Origin: Chelydra serpentina
Taxonomy: Eukaryota > Chordata > Testudines > Chelydridae
Assembly: GCA_037349315.1 (NCBI GenBank)
Contig: JBAIAC010000004.1
Coordinates: 41,915,001 to 41,979,000 of the forward strand
Direction of reading: 5' to 3'
DNA length: 64,000 bases
Positions within the stretch are counted from its first letter, which is position 1, and every line of letters starts with the position of its first letter. Under the pieces are notes generated by a model. That model was not told the origin of the DNA. It saw only the letters and a program-made list of their open reading frames with translations, and ran no database searches. The position numbers and the translations under genes are program-made. Positions 23,173 through 35,899 of the stretch are shown here, piece by piece.

Positions 23173-25110
23173 ATAGAAATATAGGGCTGGAAGAGACCTT
23201 GAGAAGTAACATCAAGTCCAGCCCCTTGTGCTGTTCAGGACCAAGTAAATCTATACCATCCCTGGCAGGTGTTTGTCCAACCTGCTTTTAATAACCTCCT
23301 ATTATGGGGATTCCACAGCCTCCTTTGGAATTCTACTCCAGAGCTTAAATACCCTTATATTGAGTTAGTTTTTTTGTAATATCTAACCTAAATCTCTTTT
23401 GCTGCAGATTAGCCCATTAGTGCTTGTCATACCCTTCAATGGACATGGAGAACAATTGATCACCTCCTCTTTGTAAGAGCCCTTAACATATTTGAAGACT
23501 GTTATCAGGTTCCCCTTCAGTCTTCTTTTCTCAAGACTAAACATGCCCAGTTTTAAACCTTTCCTCATACGTCAGGCTTTCTGAACCTTTTTATCACTTG
23601 TTGCTCTCCTCTGGATTCTCTCCAGTTGTCTACATCTTTCCTAAAGTGTGGTGCTCAAAATTGGACACAGTACTCCAGGTGAGGCCTCACCAGTGCTGAG
23701 TACTGCGAGATAATTACCTCCCATGTCTTATATACTACATTCTTTTTAATACACCCCAGAATAATATCAGCCTTTTCATAGATGCATAACATTGTTGACT
23801 CTCATTCAATTTATTATCCACTATAATCCCCAAATCCTTTTCAGCAATAGTACCACCTAACCATTTATTACCCATTTTGAAGTTGTGCATTTGATTTGTC
23901 AAGGTTGCTTTGAATTTTAATTCTGTCTTCCAAAGTGCTTGCAACCCCTCCCAGCTCGATGTCACCTGCAGATTTTATAATCATACTCTCCACTCCATTA
24001 TCCAAATCATTATGAAAATATTGAATAGAATCAGACCCAGGATTGACCCCTGCAGGACCCTGCTAGATAATTCCCTCCCAGTTTGACAGTAAATCATTGA
24101 GAACTACTCATTGAGTACAGTCTCTCAACCAATTGTGCACCCACTTTATAGTTATTTCGTCTACACCATATTTCCCTAGATTGCTTATAAGAATGTCATG
24201 TGAGACTGTTTCAAAAGGCTTTCTAAAATCAAGATTTATCACATACTGCCTCCTCCCTATCCACTTGCTCAGTAACCCTGTCAAAGAAGGAAATTAGATT
24301 GCTTTGGCATAATTTGTTCTTGACAAATCCATGCTGGCTATTCCTTAAAACTCTATTATCCTCCAGATGCTTAAAAATTGTTTGTTTTTTTGTTTGGTTG
24401 GTTTTTTGAATAATTTATTCTTTCCAGGTATTGAAGTTAATCTGATTGGTCTATAATTCCCCGAGTCCTCTTTGTTCTCATTTTTAAAGATAGGTACAAT
24501 GTTTGCCCTTCAGTCTTCCGGGTCTTTACCCATCCTCCAGGAGTTCTCAAAGATAATTACTAATAGTTCGGTGATTGCTTCAGCTAGTTCCTTGATTACA
24601 GTAGGATGCGTTTGATTAGGCCCTGCCAACTTGAATACATCTATTTTATATAAATATTTTTTAACCTGTTCTTCCCCTTTTTTGGCTTGCATTCCTTCCC
24701 CCATGTAGTTAATATTGTGTTGAGTATCTGGTCACTATTAACCTTATTATTGAAGACTGAAGCAAAATAGGCATTAAACACTTCTGCTTTCTTGATATAA
24801 TCAGTTGTTAGCTCTCCTTCGCACTAAGTAGAGGACCTATACTTTCCTTCATCTTTCTCTTCCCCTTAGTGTATTTAAATAACCTATTCTTATTGCTTTT
24901 GATGTCCTTTGCTAGGTGAAACTCATTTTGTGCTTTAGGCTTTCTGATTTTGTTTCTACATGCTTGTGCTATTATTTTGTACTCCTCCTTAGCAATTTGT
25001 CCACGTTTCAACTTTTTGTACAATTCCTTATTGATTTTCAGGCCATTAAAAAGTTCCTGGTAAAACCGTATTGGCCTTTTACTATTCTTCTTTAGATTCA
25101 TCAACTCTCA
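23173..25110 (-). mobile_element. CR1 LINE, 5'-truncated, decayed
   Basis: The minus-strand reading starts near 25110 and ends at the 3' tail at 23173. Broken ORF2 pieces appear in several frames: FYQELFNGLKINKELYKK (25104-24808), SWRMGKDPED (24510 end), a YASMKRLILFWGVLK piece (23735-23965) and [20 protein letters not shown] (23568-23383). The RT catalytic region is present as diverged DNA with stops. The insertion abuts the MITE at 22869-23172. Confidence 0.9.
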
Positions 25111-27046
25111 GGCCTCTGAATCCACAAGATAAAAAATAAAAATTTGGCCACCAAAGGAGGAGCAAATACGTGCATGTCTGAGATCAACAGGAAGATGTCA
25201 TATGCTAGCAGCCATTTTATGTGTTTGTGTTTATTCTTACATTCAAATTCATGTAAAGATAAATCTGAAAATTGCTGGATTCATGTATCCTATTTTTGCT
25301 TTATTCTCTTAACTCAAAAGTAACTGATCTATCGCTTGAATTTTCATGTAATCATTCTTCACAGTGTCTAACTTTTGTCTTAAAAAAATTAAATGCCTCA
25401 TGCAGGTTTATTTTGATCACTCTTTTTTAATTAGTCTAATCTTACAAATCTAGTTTTGCGTATCTGGTGAATTACAGCTAGTATGGAAAGAAATCTTAAT
25501 TCAGAGGCAGCCCAAGAAGGAAAGAGGGAGGACCTGTTTGCTCAATAATTGTACTGAATCCAATTATCAGCGATGGAATGTTTTGGCTGGGAAATTCCAG
25601 CTTTCTGTAGGAGCTAAATTATTTGAACACCACAAGAGTTTCATTTTGATCTGAGATTGGTGAGTCAATAAAGACATAAAAAATCTGGGGAGGCAAAAGG
25701 CCATAGCTACAGCTGACATTCACATTCATCAGTCATATTTATAGATTGAACTATTCATATTTAAAATACAATAAAATATCTGTTGTACAAAGCTATCTAG
25801 ATGGAGAGTGGACAAAAATTAAGAGTGAACCATTACTTTCAAGAAAGTGTAGTGTATTGTGATATTGATAATAAAGCAAATATCCTGTTAATAGACAGAA
25901 GTGAGGAAACTAAATAACACCTTTACTATCTTCAGTGGTTGCAAACAAAATGTTTAAAGCAATACATTAAAAGCATAGGTCCTTTTTAAAAGCATGTTTT
26001 CCTCTTTGCATGATGAGTACTGCATAGAATATTAGTGATAGTTAATAATTAATTGTTACAACCCTTTGCAGTAACAATGTTGGGCTGTAGTTTTGCAACT
26101 CTTCTGAGTAATCTTTCTGGGCTCAGTCATGAGCCATCCTGTACACCCAGGCAAACTTTGGCTCCATCCCTCCCTTCCATATGCCAGCTAGTACAGTTGA
26201 GCCAGTGCAAAGGAGGCAGTAGATATGCCAGGAAAGGGCTGGAACAACAAGTTGCCAATCTATCCCTCTGATGCAAGCAGCCGTCTTGATTTTGTTTGAG
26301 GATTACTCAAGTAAGGAATACAGAATGAGGCCCATCCATCATATACAGTTCTATTTAGCTTATACTGTAGCCTTTTGTTTTTGCAGAAAGATCTTTTCTA
26401 ATTAAAATTGTAACAAATGTGTACATTTTTTATCAACCAAAATAAATATTTGTGACTTGTGAAGGCTTTTCAGTCTATAGTTTTGTAAGAACTTTGAATC
26501 TTATTAGTCTGTCTATTCATGCCCTACTGATTACACATCTAGAAATATTAATTCCTTATCTACTTTTGTGTGTGCAATTTATTGATTAAACTGATATTTT
26601 TGAACTAGTTATAAATATTGGCTTTAGCTGATATTTTCTAAGAACATAGAAAATGTATTCAATAGCAAGTCTAGTCTAATACAGCCCAGCATCCTTAAAT
26701 GCTGAAGAAAAGACTTCAACAAATAAGTCTTTTTTCTCCTCTCTCAGGCAGTCATATTGTGTAAGAAAGAAATCACATGAAATTTAATCTCTCAGTAGAG
26801 TGATCGTTGAACTAAATGCACACACATGATAATACAAGCATACATTGTAGAAATATATATGAGCACTACAGACCTCCATGATATGAGAACTTTGAAGTAC
26901 AGGATCTGAATCTGTTATCCTACCATGAAATAGAGAATTCAAGGAAAAGGTGTATATTCTGACATTTGAGTGTGGAGTGTGATCCTCTGATTTTTATCTT
27001 GGCTGCAGCCAAATTTTAAATGGTCAATATTCAACCTATTCTAGTA
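25111..27046. other. Non-coding stretch, nothing recognised
   Basis: AT-rich. No exon, RNA gene or nameable repeat seen. Confidence 0.45.
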
Positions 27047-27181
27047 CATACATGCATCCGATGAAGTGGGTACTAACCCACGAAAGCTTATGCTGAAATA
27101 AATTTGTTAGTCTCTAAGGTGCTACAAGTTTTTCTTTCTTATTTTCATTTTGCTGACACAGACTAACACGGCTACTACACT
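27047..27181 (+). mobile_element. Short retroelement tail, Penelope-like type, with hammerhead-like core
   Basis: Reads catgcatccgatgaagtggg, an actaacccac closing arm, then gaaagcttatgctgaaataa, atttgttagtctctaaggtg and cagactaacacggctactac. The core ccgatga, a GTGGGT/ACCCAC stem and gaaa (27058-27085) have the order of a hammerhead ribozyme centre. Related copies lie at 37571-37826, 45141-45240 and 46429-46694. Assignment to Penelope-like elements is an inference from this motif and recurrence. Confidence 0.6.
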
Positions 27182-29606
27182 TAAATCTAGTACATTCGTT
27201 ATTTTAAATAGTTAAGCTAAACACTAATAAAAAATAATTTCCTAATATCAGAGTACAAGAAATAGAGTAAGATTTGCAAAGTTTTCAGAGGAAGTTGTTG
27301 TTGGATACCTTGAATACATTTTGGAAAGGATTTACATAAGCTTTAAGGCTATGGTTCATATTTCGATCTGAACAGAAAACCATCCCAAAATACTCAATCC
27401 TTGTTCATAAAAATTTTTCAGAAAAAGAATTTGGCCCAAAGTACAAATCAAACCCAAATATGAAGTAAAAAAAATAACTTTTTCTGCTCTGCATGGCCTC
27501 CTACCAAGTCCTAGTGCAAACATGACATGACTTTGAGTCAAGGGATGGCAGCCCTGCAACAAAATGAAGGAGATATGGTGGTCCTTGAAAAAATAGATGG
27601 GCAGTAAACGTCCTCAGATGTCAGAAGATGCAAAATGAGCCCCTAGAAACAAAAAAATCCCAAACAAGTCATTGCTGCCAACATTATACCCACATTAACA
27701 ATTATATATTCTCTTTGCCACTGGATTTTTCTGGATGTTCCAGATTTACATATGGAGAGACATATTTTTGTGTCCCTATTTCAGTTTAGGTAGGGTTAAG
27801 TATATAAAGCCTTTTAAAAAAATCTTTTAATATTCAAATATCACCCAAGAAGATGCTGTTTCCTATCTGTACACTGATTCTGTCAACAATTGGAGTCATT
27901 TTAAAATATGTATTGTGGTAGAAGTGGGCTTGAAAAAGGAGAAATGAAGTTCTAAAGCTTTCTATTTATAAACAAGTATTGCAAGATTTCTCAACAAATG
28001 ATGAATATGTGTATAGTTGTATTTCCACCCTCCACCCCCAAGGGTTCTTGGTACATTTCTTTGAAAAACTCTGTGTGGGGCACCAACTTGGAAACAAAAT
28101 GCTTCAAAGTCAGCAGTTGGAGCATATTTGAAAAATGTGGTTTGACATGATGAACTTTTGGATCTAGTCCATGCACGCTAATGGCTATCCTTTTGCAGAT
28201 GTTCGGAGACAGTCTTTCCAGTGTTTACCACAGTCTCTGGTCATGTTTAATAACGTTTCTTACCTCTTACTCAAAGATCAGGAGAAAGCAGTCAATCTTT
28301 TATTTGTGGGAAGGTTCAGAAATATAATCAGGATTTTTTTCCCCAAAGATGTTATCTCTTTATAGTACTTGTAATGTCTTATCAATTTTGTGTTGTTTCT
28401 GTTTGGTGGCGAGTATGGCAGGAGAGCTTGGAGGCGTGTTGTTTGTTGTGTTTGTTCTCCTTTAAGTGAACATACTCATGTTTTAAACATTTGCAAATTG
28501 AATTCTTTTCAAACTAAAGTTATTAGCACTCACTTGAACCAAATATAGAATGGACAGCTAAAGTGGAAACTTCTATTTATAGTCATGCCAATGTTTCTGT
28601 CTTGATCAGCAACACCCTTATTATTCCAATAAGTGGGCTGAGACATTTGAAATCATTTTTATCTATAGTCTATTCAGGGTTTCAATCTAAACATTAAGAT
28701 GTAGCACATCACGCACTATGCCACTTTGCTCTAAATGAAGCCATAATTAACATTGTTTTAATCAATACAACTCCTATTAGTTAACAATGATTTGACTCAA
28801 TATGTATCTGACTAATGGAATACACTGCATAGAATTCTGAAACTTAGTACCCTTGATACTGACATTTATTACTATATCTATTGAAGGCACATAAAATGGT
28901 CAAATCCTGAATTCTGGTTTCAGTCTACTAAAGGAAACCTTTTTTTTAGTCATTCTGATTCCTGTAGTTACTGTAATAAGCCATAGTTCTAAGTAAATCT
29001 TAAAGGAAGTGTTTTTACTTTTTGTCCAGTGTCTGGTTGCTTAGTATAAAGTGGCTGAAAAATTCAACTATTTTGTTTATTGGCAGACCTTTTAGTGATA
29101 CAGCTGGGATTCACATGTTTAGTGTTACCACAGATATTGCTGTTTAATTATTTTGGAATAACAAAAAGTTTGTTTGTTTGTTTTTCTAAAACACCATCTC
29201 TACCTAAATTGTATTATTCATTAATCCAGGGAAGAATTTTTATTTAGTTTTACTTCTAGAAATCAGTACAGGAGGCACTCTTAATATTCTGGGAAATTCT
29301 TGTCCTAGAGTATACTGGAACTGAGAGTTTTTGAAAACTAAATGCAATATTTTTTTTCTGAAATAAAGTGCCTTTTTAAAGTTTATTTTTAATAATGTAC
29401 AACATTGGTTCTCTTCAGAATCTCACTGTAGGATCTTCCCTCCCCCTTCCCTCGGTTGTTATTTTTAACAGCATATTGGCACCAGTTCAGCAAAGTACTT
29501 AAGTATGTGCTTAACTTTAAGCAAGTGATTAAATCCATCCCTATCCCAGAAAACATTTAAGCATGTACTTAAATCCTATAATTTAAGCATAAGCTTAAAG
29601 ATAATC
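27182..29606. other. Non-coding; palindromic old repeat at about 29480-29605
   Basis: No gene. At 29486-29600 the phrases agtacttaagtatgtgcttaa, ctttaagcaagtg and aagcatgtacttaaatcc are mutually inverted or direct copies, typical of an old foldback-type repeat of sauropsids. The rest is AT-rich. Confidence 0.45.
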
Positions 29607-32600
29607 ACATAGATTCATAGATTCTAGGGCTGGAAGGGACCTCGAGAGGTCATCGAGTCCAGCCCCCTGCCCTCATGGCAGGACCAATTACTGTCTAGAC
29701 CATCCCTGATAGACATTTATCTAACCTACTCTTAAATATCTCCAGAGTTGGAGATTCCACAACCTCCCTGGGCAGTTTATTCCAGTGTTTAACCACCCTG
29801 ACAGTAAGGAACTTTTTCCTAATGTCCAACCTAAACCTCCCTTGCTGCAGGTTAAGCCCATTGCTTCTTATTCTATCCTCAGATGCTAAGATGAACAAGT
29901 TTTCTCCCTCCTCCTTGACACCCTTTTAGATACCTGAAGACTGCTATCATGTCCCCTCTCAGTCTTCTCTTTTCCAAACTAAACAAACCCAATTCCTTCA
30001 GCCTTCCTTCATAGGTCATGTTCTCTAGACCCTTAATCATTCTTGTTGCTCTTCTCTGGACCCTCTCCAATGTCTCCACATCTTTCTTGAAATGCGGTGC
30101 CCAGAACTGGACACAATACTCCAGTTGAGGCCTAACCAGCGCAGAGTAGAGCGGAAGAATGACTTCTCGTGTCTTGCTCACCACACTCCTGTTAATGCAG
30201 CCCAGAATCATGTTTGCTTTTTTTGCAACAGCATGACACTGTTGACTCATATTTAGCTTGTGGTCCACTATAACCCCTAGATCCCTTTCTGCCGTACTCC
30301 TTCCTAGACAGTCTCCTCCCATTCTGTATGTGTGAAACTGATTGTTCCTACCTAAGTGGAGCACTTTGCATTTGTCCTTATTAAACTTCATCCTGTTTAC
30401 CTCTGACCATTTCTCCAATTTGTCCAGATCATTTTGAATTATGACCCTATCCTCCAAAGCAGTTGCAATCCCTCCCAGTTTGGTATCATCTGCAAACTTA
30501 ATAAGCGTACTTTCTATGCCAATATCCAAGTCATTGATGAAGATATTGAACAGAGCCGGTCCCAAAACAGACCCTTGCGGAACCCCACTCGTTATACCTT
30601 TCCAGCAGGATTGGGAACCATTAATAACTACTCTCTGAGTACAGTTATCCAGCCAGTTGTGCACCCACCTTATAGTAGCCCCATCTAAGTTGTATTTCCC
30701 CAGTTTATTGATAAGAATATCATGCGAGACCGTATCAAATGCCTTACTAAAGTCTAGGTATACAACATCCACCGCTTCTCCCTTATCCACAAGACGCGTT
30801 ATCCTATCAAAGAAAGCTATCAGATTGGTTTGACATGATTTGTTCTTTACAAATGCATGCTGGTTATTCCCTATCACCTTACCACCTTCCAAGTGTTTGC
30901 AGATGATTTCCTTAATTACTTGCTCCATTATTTTCCCTGGCACAGAAGTTAAACTAACTGGTCTGTAGTTTCCTGGGTTGTTTTTATTTCCCTTTTTATA
31001 GATGGGCACTATATTTGCCCTTTTCCAGTCTTCTGGAATCTCTCCTGTCTCCCATGATTTACCAAAGATAATAGCTAGAGGCTCAGATACCTCCTCTATT
31101 AGCTCCTTGAGTATTCTAGGATGCATTTCATCAGGTCCTGGTGACTTGCAGGCAACTAACTTATCTAAGTGATTTTTAACTTGTTCTTTTTTTATTTTAT
31201 CTTCTAAACCTTCCCCCTTCCCATTTGCATTCACTATGTTAGGCATTCCCTCAGACTTCTCGGTGAAGACCGAAACAAAGAAGTCATTAAGTATCTCTGC
31301 CATTTCCAAGTTTCCTGTTACTGTTTCTCCCTCCTCACTGAGTAGTGGGCCTACCCTGTCCTTGGTCTTCCCCTTGCTTCTAAGGTATTGATAAAAAGTT
31401 TCCTTGTTTCCCTTTATTCCTGTAGCTAGTTTGAGCTCATTTTGTGCCTTTGCCTTTCTAATCTTGCCCCTGCATTCCTGTGTTGTTTGCCTATATTCAT
31501 CCTTTGTAATTGGTCCTTGTTTCCATTTTTTATACGACTCCTTTTTATTTTTTAGATCTTGCAAGATCTCGTGGTTAAGCCAAGGTGGTCTTTTGCCACA
31601 TTTTCTATCTTTCCTACCCAGCGAAATAGTTTGCTTTTGGGCCCTTAATAGTGTCCCTTTGAAATACTGCCAGCTCTCCTCAGTTGTTTTTCCCCTCAGT
31701 CTTGATTTCCATGGGACCTTACCTATCAGCTCTCTGAGCTTACCAAAATCCACTTTTCTGAAATCCATTGTCTCTATTTTGCTGTACTCCCTTCTACCCT
31801 TCCTTAGAATTGTGAACTCTATGATTTCATGATCACTTTCACCCAAGCTGCCTTCTACTTTCAAGTTCTCAACGAGTTCCTCCCTATTTGTTAAAATCAA
31901 ATCTAGAACAGCTTCCCCCCAGTAGCTTTCTCAACCGTCTGAAATAAAAAGTTGTCTGCAATGCAGTCCAAGAACTTATTGGATAGTCTGTGCCCCGCTG
32001 TGTTATTTTCCCAACATATATCTGGATAGTTGAAGTCCCCCATCACCACCAAATCTTGGGCTTTGGATGATTTTGTTAGTTGTTTAAAAAAAGCCTCATC
32101 CACCTCTTCCACCTGGTTAGGTGGCCTGTAGTAGACTCCTAGCATGACATCACCCTTGTTTTTTACCCCTTTTAGCCTAACCCAGAGACTCTCAACACTT
32201 CCGCCCCCTATGTCCATCTCCACCTCAGTCCAAGTGTGTACATTTTTAATATATAAGTCAACACCTCCTCCTTTTTCCCCTGTCTGTCCTTCCTGAGCAA
32301 GCTGTACCCATCCATACCAACATTCCAATCATGTGTATTATCCCACCAAGTTTTGGTGATGCCAACAATGTCATAGTTGAATTTATTTATTAGCACTTCC
32401 AGTTCTTCCTGCTTATTACCCATACTTCTCGCATTTGTATACAGGCATCTAAGATACTGATTTGATCTTGCCTCCCAGTTTTGCCCTGACCCTCCTATCT
32501 CTTTGTCATTAGAGCCCACGCCCCCTCCTATTTCCGACCCATCTCCCAGGTCCTCATGTTCTCCACTTACCTGTGGGCTTTGCTCACCTGTCCCCATCGA

Positions 32601-32700
32601 AACTAGTTTAAAGCCCTCCTCACTAGGTTAGCCAGTCTGTATCCATGCTTCAGTGTTTCGCTTAATCTGGGCCATTAAGTTTGTGGGTTTCAAATAAAGG
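29607..32700 (-). mobile_element. Long, young-looking CR1 LINE (3.1 kb)
   Basis: The minus-strand element has its 3' tail at 29607 (catagattctagggctggaa on the + strand). It extends through the 3' UTR, RT and endonuclease regions to about 32700. The RT frame is open for 673 codons, far longer than in any other copy here, so the insertion is comparatively recent. ORF1 is absent (5' truncated). It lies in the probable TNFRSF19 intron, antisense to the gene. A second CR1-like element starts directly at its 5' edge. Confidence 0.95.
29695..32597 (-). pseudogene. CR1 ORF2 (endonuclease + reverse transcriptase), nearly intact
   Basis: Retrotransposition polyprotein in four overlapping open segments: 32597-32208, 32328-31903, 31900-29879 and 29898-29695. 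The N-terminal endonuclease shows [37 protein letters not shown] and [11 protein letters not shown]. The usual GITETWWD is GITKTWWD here, so the metal-binding Glu of the EEP nuclease fold is lost. The RT shows [48 protein letters not shown] and the catalytic FADD box (IKFADDTKL). The C-terminal part has LVRPQLEYC and [11 protein letters not shown]. Two frameshifts (near 32250 and near 29890) and a stop or shift at 31901 break it. Inactive unless complemented. Confidence 0.93.
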
Positions 32701-33425
32701 TGTAAGAACATAAGAATGGCCATATTGAGTCAGACCAATGATTCATCCAGCCCAGTATCCTGTCTTCTGACAGTGGCCAATGACAGATGCTTCAGAGGGA
32801 ATGAACAGAACAAAGCAATCATCAAGTGATCCAGCCTCTGTTGTCCAGTCCCAGCATCTGGCAGTCAGAGATTTAGGGACACCCAGAGGATGGAGTCACA
32901 TCCCTGACCATCTTGGCTAATAGCCATTGATGGACCTGTTCTCCATGAACTTATCTAATTCTTTATGGAATCCAGGTATAGTTTTGGTCTGCACAACATT
33001 CCCTGACAATGAGTTCCACAGATTAACTGTATGTTGTATGAAGAAGTACTTCCTTTTCTTTTAAACCTGCTGCCTATTAATTTCATTGGGTGACCCCTGG
33101 TTCTTGTGTTATGTGGAAGGCTAAACAACACTTCCTTATTCACTTTCACCACGCGGTTCATGACTTTATCATATCCCCACTTAGGGACTATTCATCTTGG
33201 AAAAGAGATGACTCTTTTTAATCTCTCCTCATATGGAAGTTGTTCCATACCCTTAATCATTTTTGCTGCCCTTCTCTGTTTCTAATATGTCATTTTTGAG
33301 ATGGAGCAACCAGAACTGCACACAGTATTCAAGGTGTGGGTGTACCATGGATTTATATAGTGGTGGTATGATATTTTCTGTTTTATTATATATCCCTTTC
33401 TTAATGGTTCCTAACACTGTAACCC
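32701..33425 (-). mobile_element. CR1/L3-like LINE 3' part
   Basis: Starts with gtgtaagaacataagaatgg, then cattgagtcagacc-type wording, cctgtcttctgacagtggcc and gagttccacagattaactgt, and ends near ccctttcttaatggttccta. Minus-strand sense. A distinct subfamily from the 29607 element; its 3' terminus abuts that element's 5' break. Fragment 1713-1925 is its diverged relative. Confidence 0.8.
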
Positions 33426-34257
33426 TCCTCTAAACTAATGGAGGGAAATGCCTTTATCCCATCATCTGAAATCTAAACAATAGGCAGACCATATGCCATA
33501 ATAATGAAAATACTGTGATTTCAGTACAAGGAAAAAGTTTCAACATATAAAATCAGTAAGCATAGAAAATTCATAGAGTAGTATTCCTTGAACACCTTCA
33601 TAGACATGAGTTTTGAGACATAACTTTTTTAAAAACCCTGTTATCCTTTGGCAAGACACAATGGTACAAAAAAGACCCACATTTTGGCTTATACACTAGC
33701 CTTGCATAGGGATTCCCTAGTATGGAACCCTGTTCCTCTGCAGAGTCCCACTGATTACAGCAAGACTTTGCATGAGTACACAGATCCATACTAGCAGCTC
33801 TTAATGCAGCCTCAAGGCCTACTAGAATGTTGTAATTATATGAAAACAATTAATTTCCAGACTTTCAATAGCTAATCCACCACTAAAAGCCTTACTTCTG
33901 TTCCAGGAGCCCTGACCTGACCCCCTCCTCACTGTGGCCAAATCCTCTCTCCTTCCCTGACATAGTACCCACTATAAGCCTCCTGAAGCCCCAAGAAAAT
34001 GGTCACTCCTTAAGGAATTTTTAAAACTTGTGATTAACCATTTGCCCAGAGGTCAATGTTTTCTTAGTCAAAAAGCATGTTCTCTGCAGACTTGCAGTTG
34101 GTCAGAATGAACATAATGTTTAATAGTAATACCGATTTGTTTTGTGGCCAATAAAATTGTTAATATGACTGGTCTAAGAGAGCCTGGGATTCTTCTTTTT
34201 TTTAAAATACTTGGTGTCCAGAAACCCTGCTGATGTGTACATTGGAAATACTATACT
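33426..34257. other. Non-coding stretch, nothing recognised
   Basis: No gene or nameable repeat. Confidence 0.45.
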
Positions 34258-34527
34258 CAGGCTATGTCTACGCTGCAAGCACTACAGCGGCACATCTACA
34301 GTGCCATAGATATGCCGTGTAGATGCTTCCTACAGTGATGGAAGGGGTAGATAATTCACCTTCTCAAGCGGTGGTAGCTTGATCGACAGAAGCCATTTCC
34401 ATTGAACTAGCCATATTTACTCCTGGGGGTTAGATTGGCATAGCTATGGTGCGCAGGGGTGTGAAAAACTCACACCCCTGAGTACCAGAGCTATGTTGAC
34501 CTAACTTTTAAGTGTAGATAAGGCTTT
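34258..34527. mobile_element. Palindromic MITE (GTCTAC-type ends)
   Basis: Left end caggctatgtctacgctgca; right end aagtgtagataaggctttg, its imperfect inverse. The interior contains tagattggcatagctatggt, caggggtgtgaaaaactcac and acccctgagtaccagagctatg, again inverted. Same broad family as 3553-3835. Confidence 0.7.
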
Positions 34528-35734
34528 GGTCTAGAAAAAAATATTTTAAAAGTAATATGCTTTGATAGTTCAGTCTAAGGATCCTGTTCTCTCTTATTAT
34601 CATGTTGCAAACTTAGGATAACAACCTATTACATGTAAGACTTGATTAGTGATTTTATCGTATTCTGGCAGGCCTTGATCTCCCAAATGAAAATTATGAC
34701 TATGGATCATTTCTCAGGAAATTATAGTCTTTCAGTTTTAACCTAGGATGTTTTCAGGACTAGGCACATTCTACATGTTTTTATAAGTTGTTAAAATGTG
34801 GTTTATTGGGCTTTATAAAAACTTGCAGTCAGATAAAAGCTCAAAGGTCTGGGTTTTTTCCTCATGAAAGTTTATGGAATTAATGTAGATTCCAGTGTGC
34901 GCTGAAACTGATAAGCTGGTCTGAATTGAGCCACTGTAAGAAAGCTTTTTAAAGCAGTTATAAGAAAGCATTTAATGAAAAATGAAAACAATAATTGGCA
35001 CATCCTCAATATATAAGATACCTCCTATAACTGCAATTGGACCTCTTTGACACTAGTCAACTCCTATTCTCTTTGCCATGTAAAAATAGTTATTTTCCCC
35101 AAAACCAAAAAGATGGTTGAAATTGTTAGTATCGTGGCTATAAAAATTGTAATCTGTGTATAACAAACCATCACTATGTGAACATAAAGTCCAATATGCA
35201 ACCAAGTTTACAACAAAATGGTGTCTCTAGTGGACTTGAACTCCTGTGGACCTCTAAGTCACAACAAGATTCCTTAAAGGGGAGCATGAAAAAAATGGCC
35301 TATTGCGTGACTGTGACTCCTGCTAATGGGTGGTCCCTTTAACTATACAATTATCTACTTTCTCAAAGCTAGACAAATTTTCCTGTAGCTCAAGCAGCAA
35401 AGGCTTCTTTTTTTGTGTGCTAAAGGTCCTGGTTCAATCCTCCCTGACAGCCAGGGTGTCTGTGTATGCAGCCACACAATTCATTATATGCCCATTTAAC
35501 AGATTGTGCTATTTTATAAGTGTCTGCACCTGGCAGTGTAATTGAGTGGAAGTAACACAACTATGGATAAGCTATATTAATATTAGTTATACAACTTTGC
35601 TGTTGATACATTAGCAGATGGAGAGTCCTTTTTTTCCTGTGCTAAGAGCCTGTTCTAGTTATATTTCTTGGATTTTCCATTTACCTAAACTTTCCACACA
35701 GCATGCCTTACCTATGTGCTTAATTATATTTTAG
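34528..35734. other. Intron sequence upstream of the TNFRSF19 transmembrane exon
   Basis: No repeats or extra exon recognised. Ends in the acceptor ttaattatattttag directly before 35735. Confidence 0.55.
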
Positions 35735-35899
35735 GTACTACCAAAGTGAATCTTGTGAAGATCCCATCAACTGCTTCCAGTCCACGGGATACTGCTCTAG
35801 CAGCTGTTATATGCAGTGCACTGGCCACAGTGCTCTTAGCTCTTCTCATCCTTTGTGTTATTTACTGTAAGAGACAGTTTATGGAGAAGAAGCAAAGCT
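35735..35899 (+). CDS. TNFRSF19: TNFRSF19 (TROY), exon with transmembrane segment
   Basis: TNFRSF19 is a TNF-receptor family membrane protein expressed in neural and epithelial stem cells. It signals through TRAF-type adaptors, can join the Nogo receptor complex, and lacks a death domain (family knowledge). The exon codes for TTKVNLVKIPSTASSPRD (juxtamembrane), a hydrophobic helix (ALAAVICSALATVLLALLIL, followed by CVIY) and the stop-transfer CKRQFMEKK. The match to vertebrate TROY is nearly residue for residue. The acceptor is attatattttag and the donor is GCT|gtgagt. The exon begins with the last two bases of a codon and ends with the first base of a Trp codon completed by the next exon. 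Exons for the signal peptide and cysteine-rich domains lie outside the window or were missed. Confidence 0.95.

Noticed and set aside
28171..28365. Plus-strand frame with ladder of hydrophobic residues near a ttttgcag acceptor-like site
   Set aside because: No similarity to TROY cysteine-rich domains or another known protein.
30434..31832. Plus-strand open frames of 65-142 codons
   Set aside because: Shadows of the antisense CR1 ORF2.
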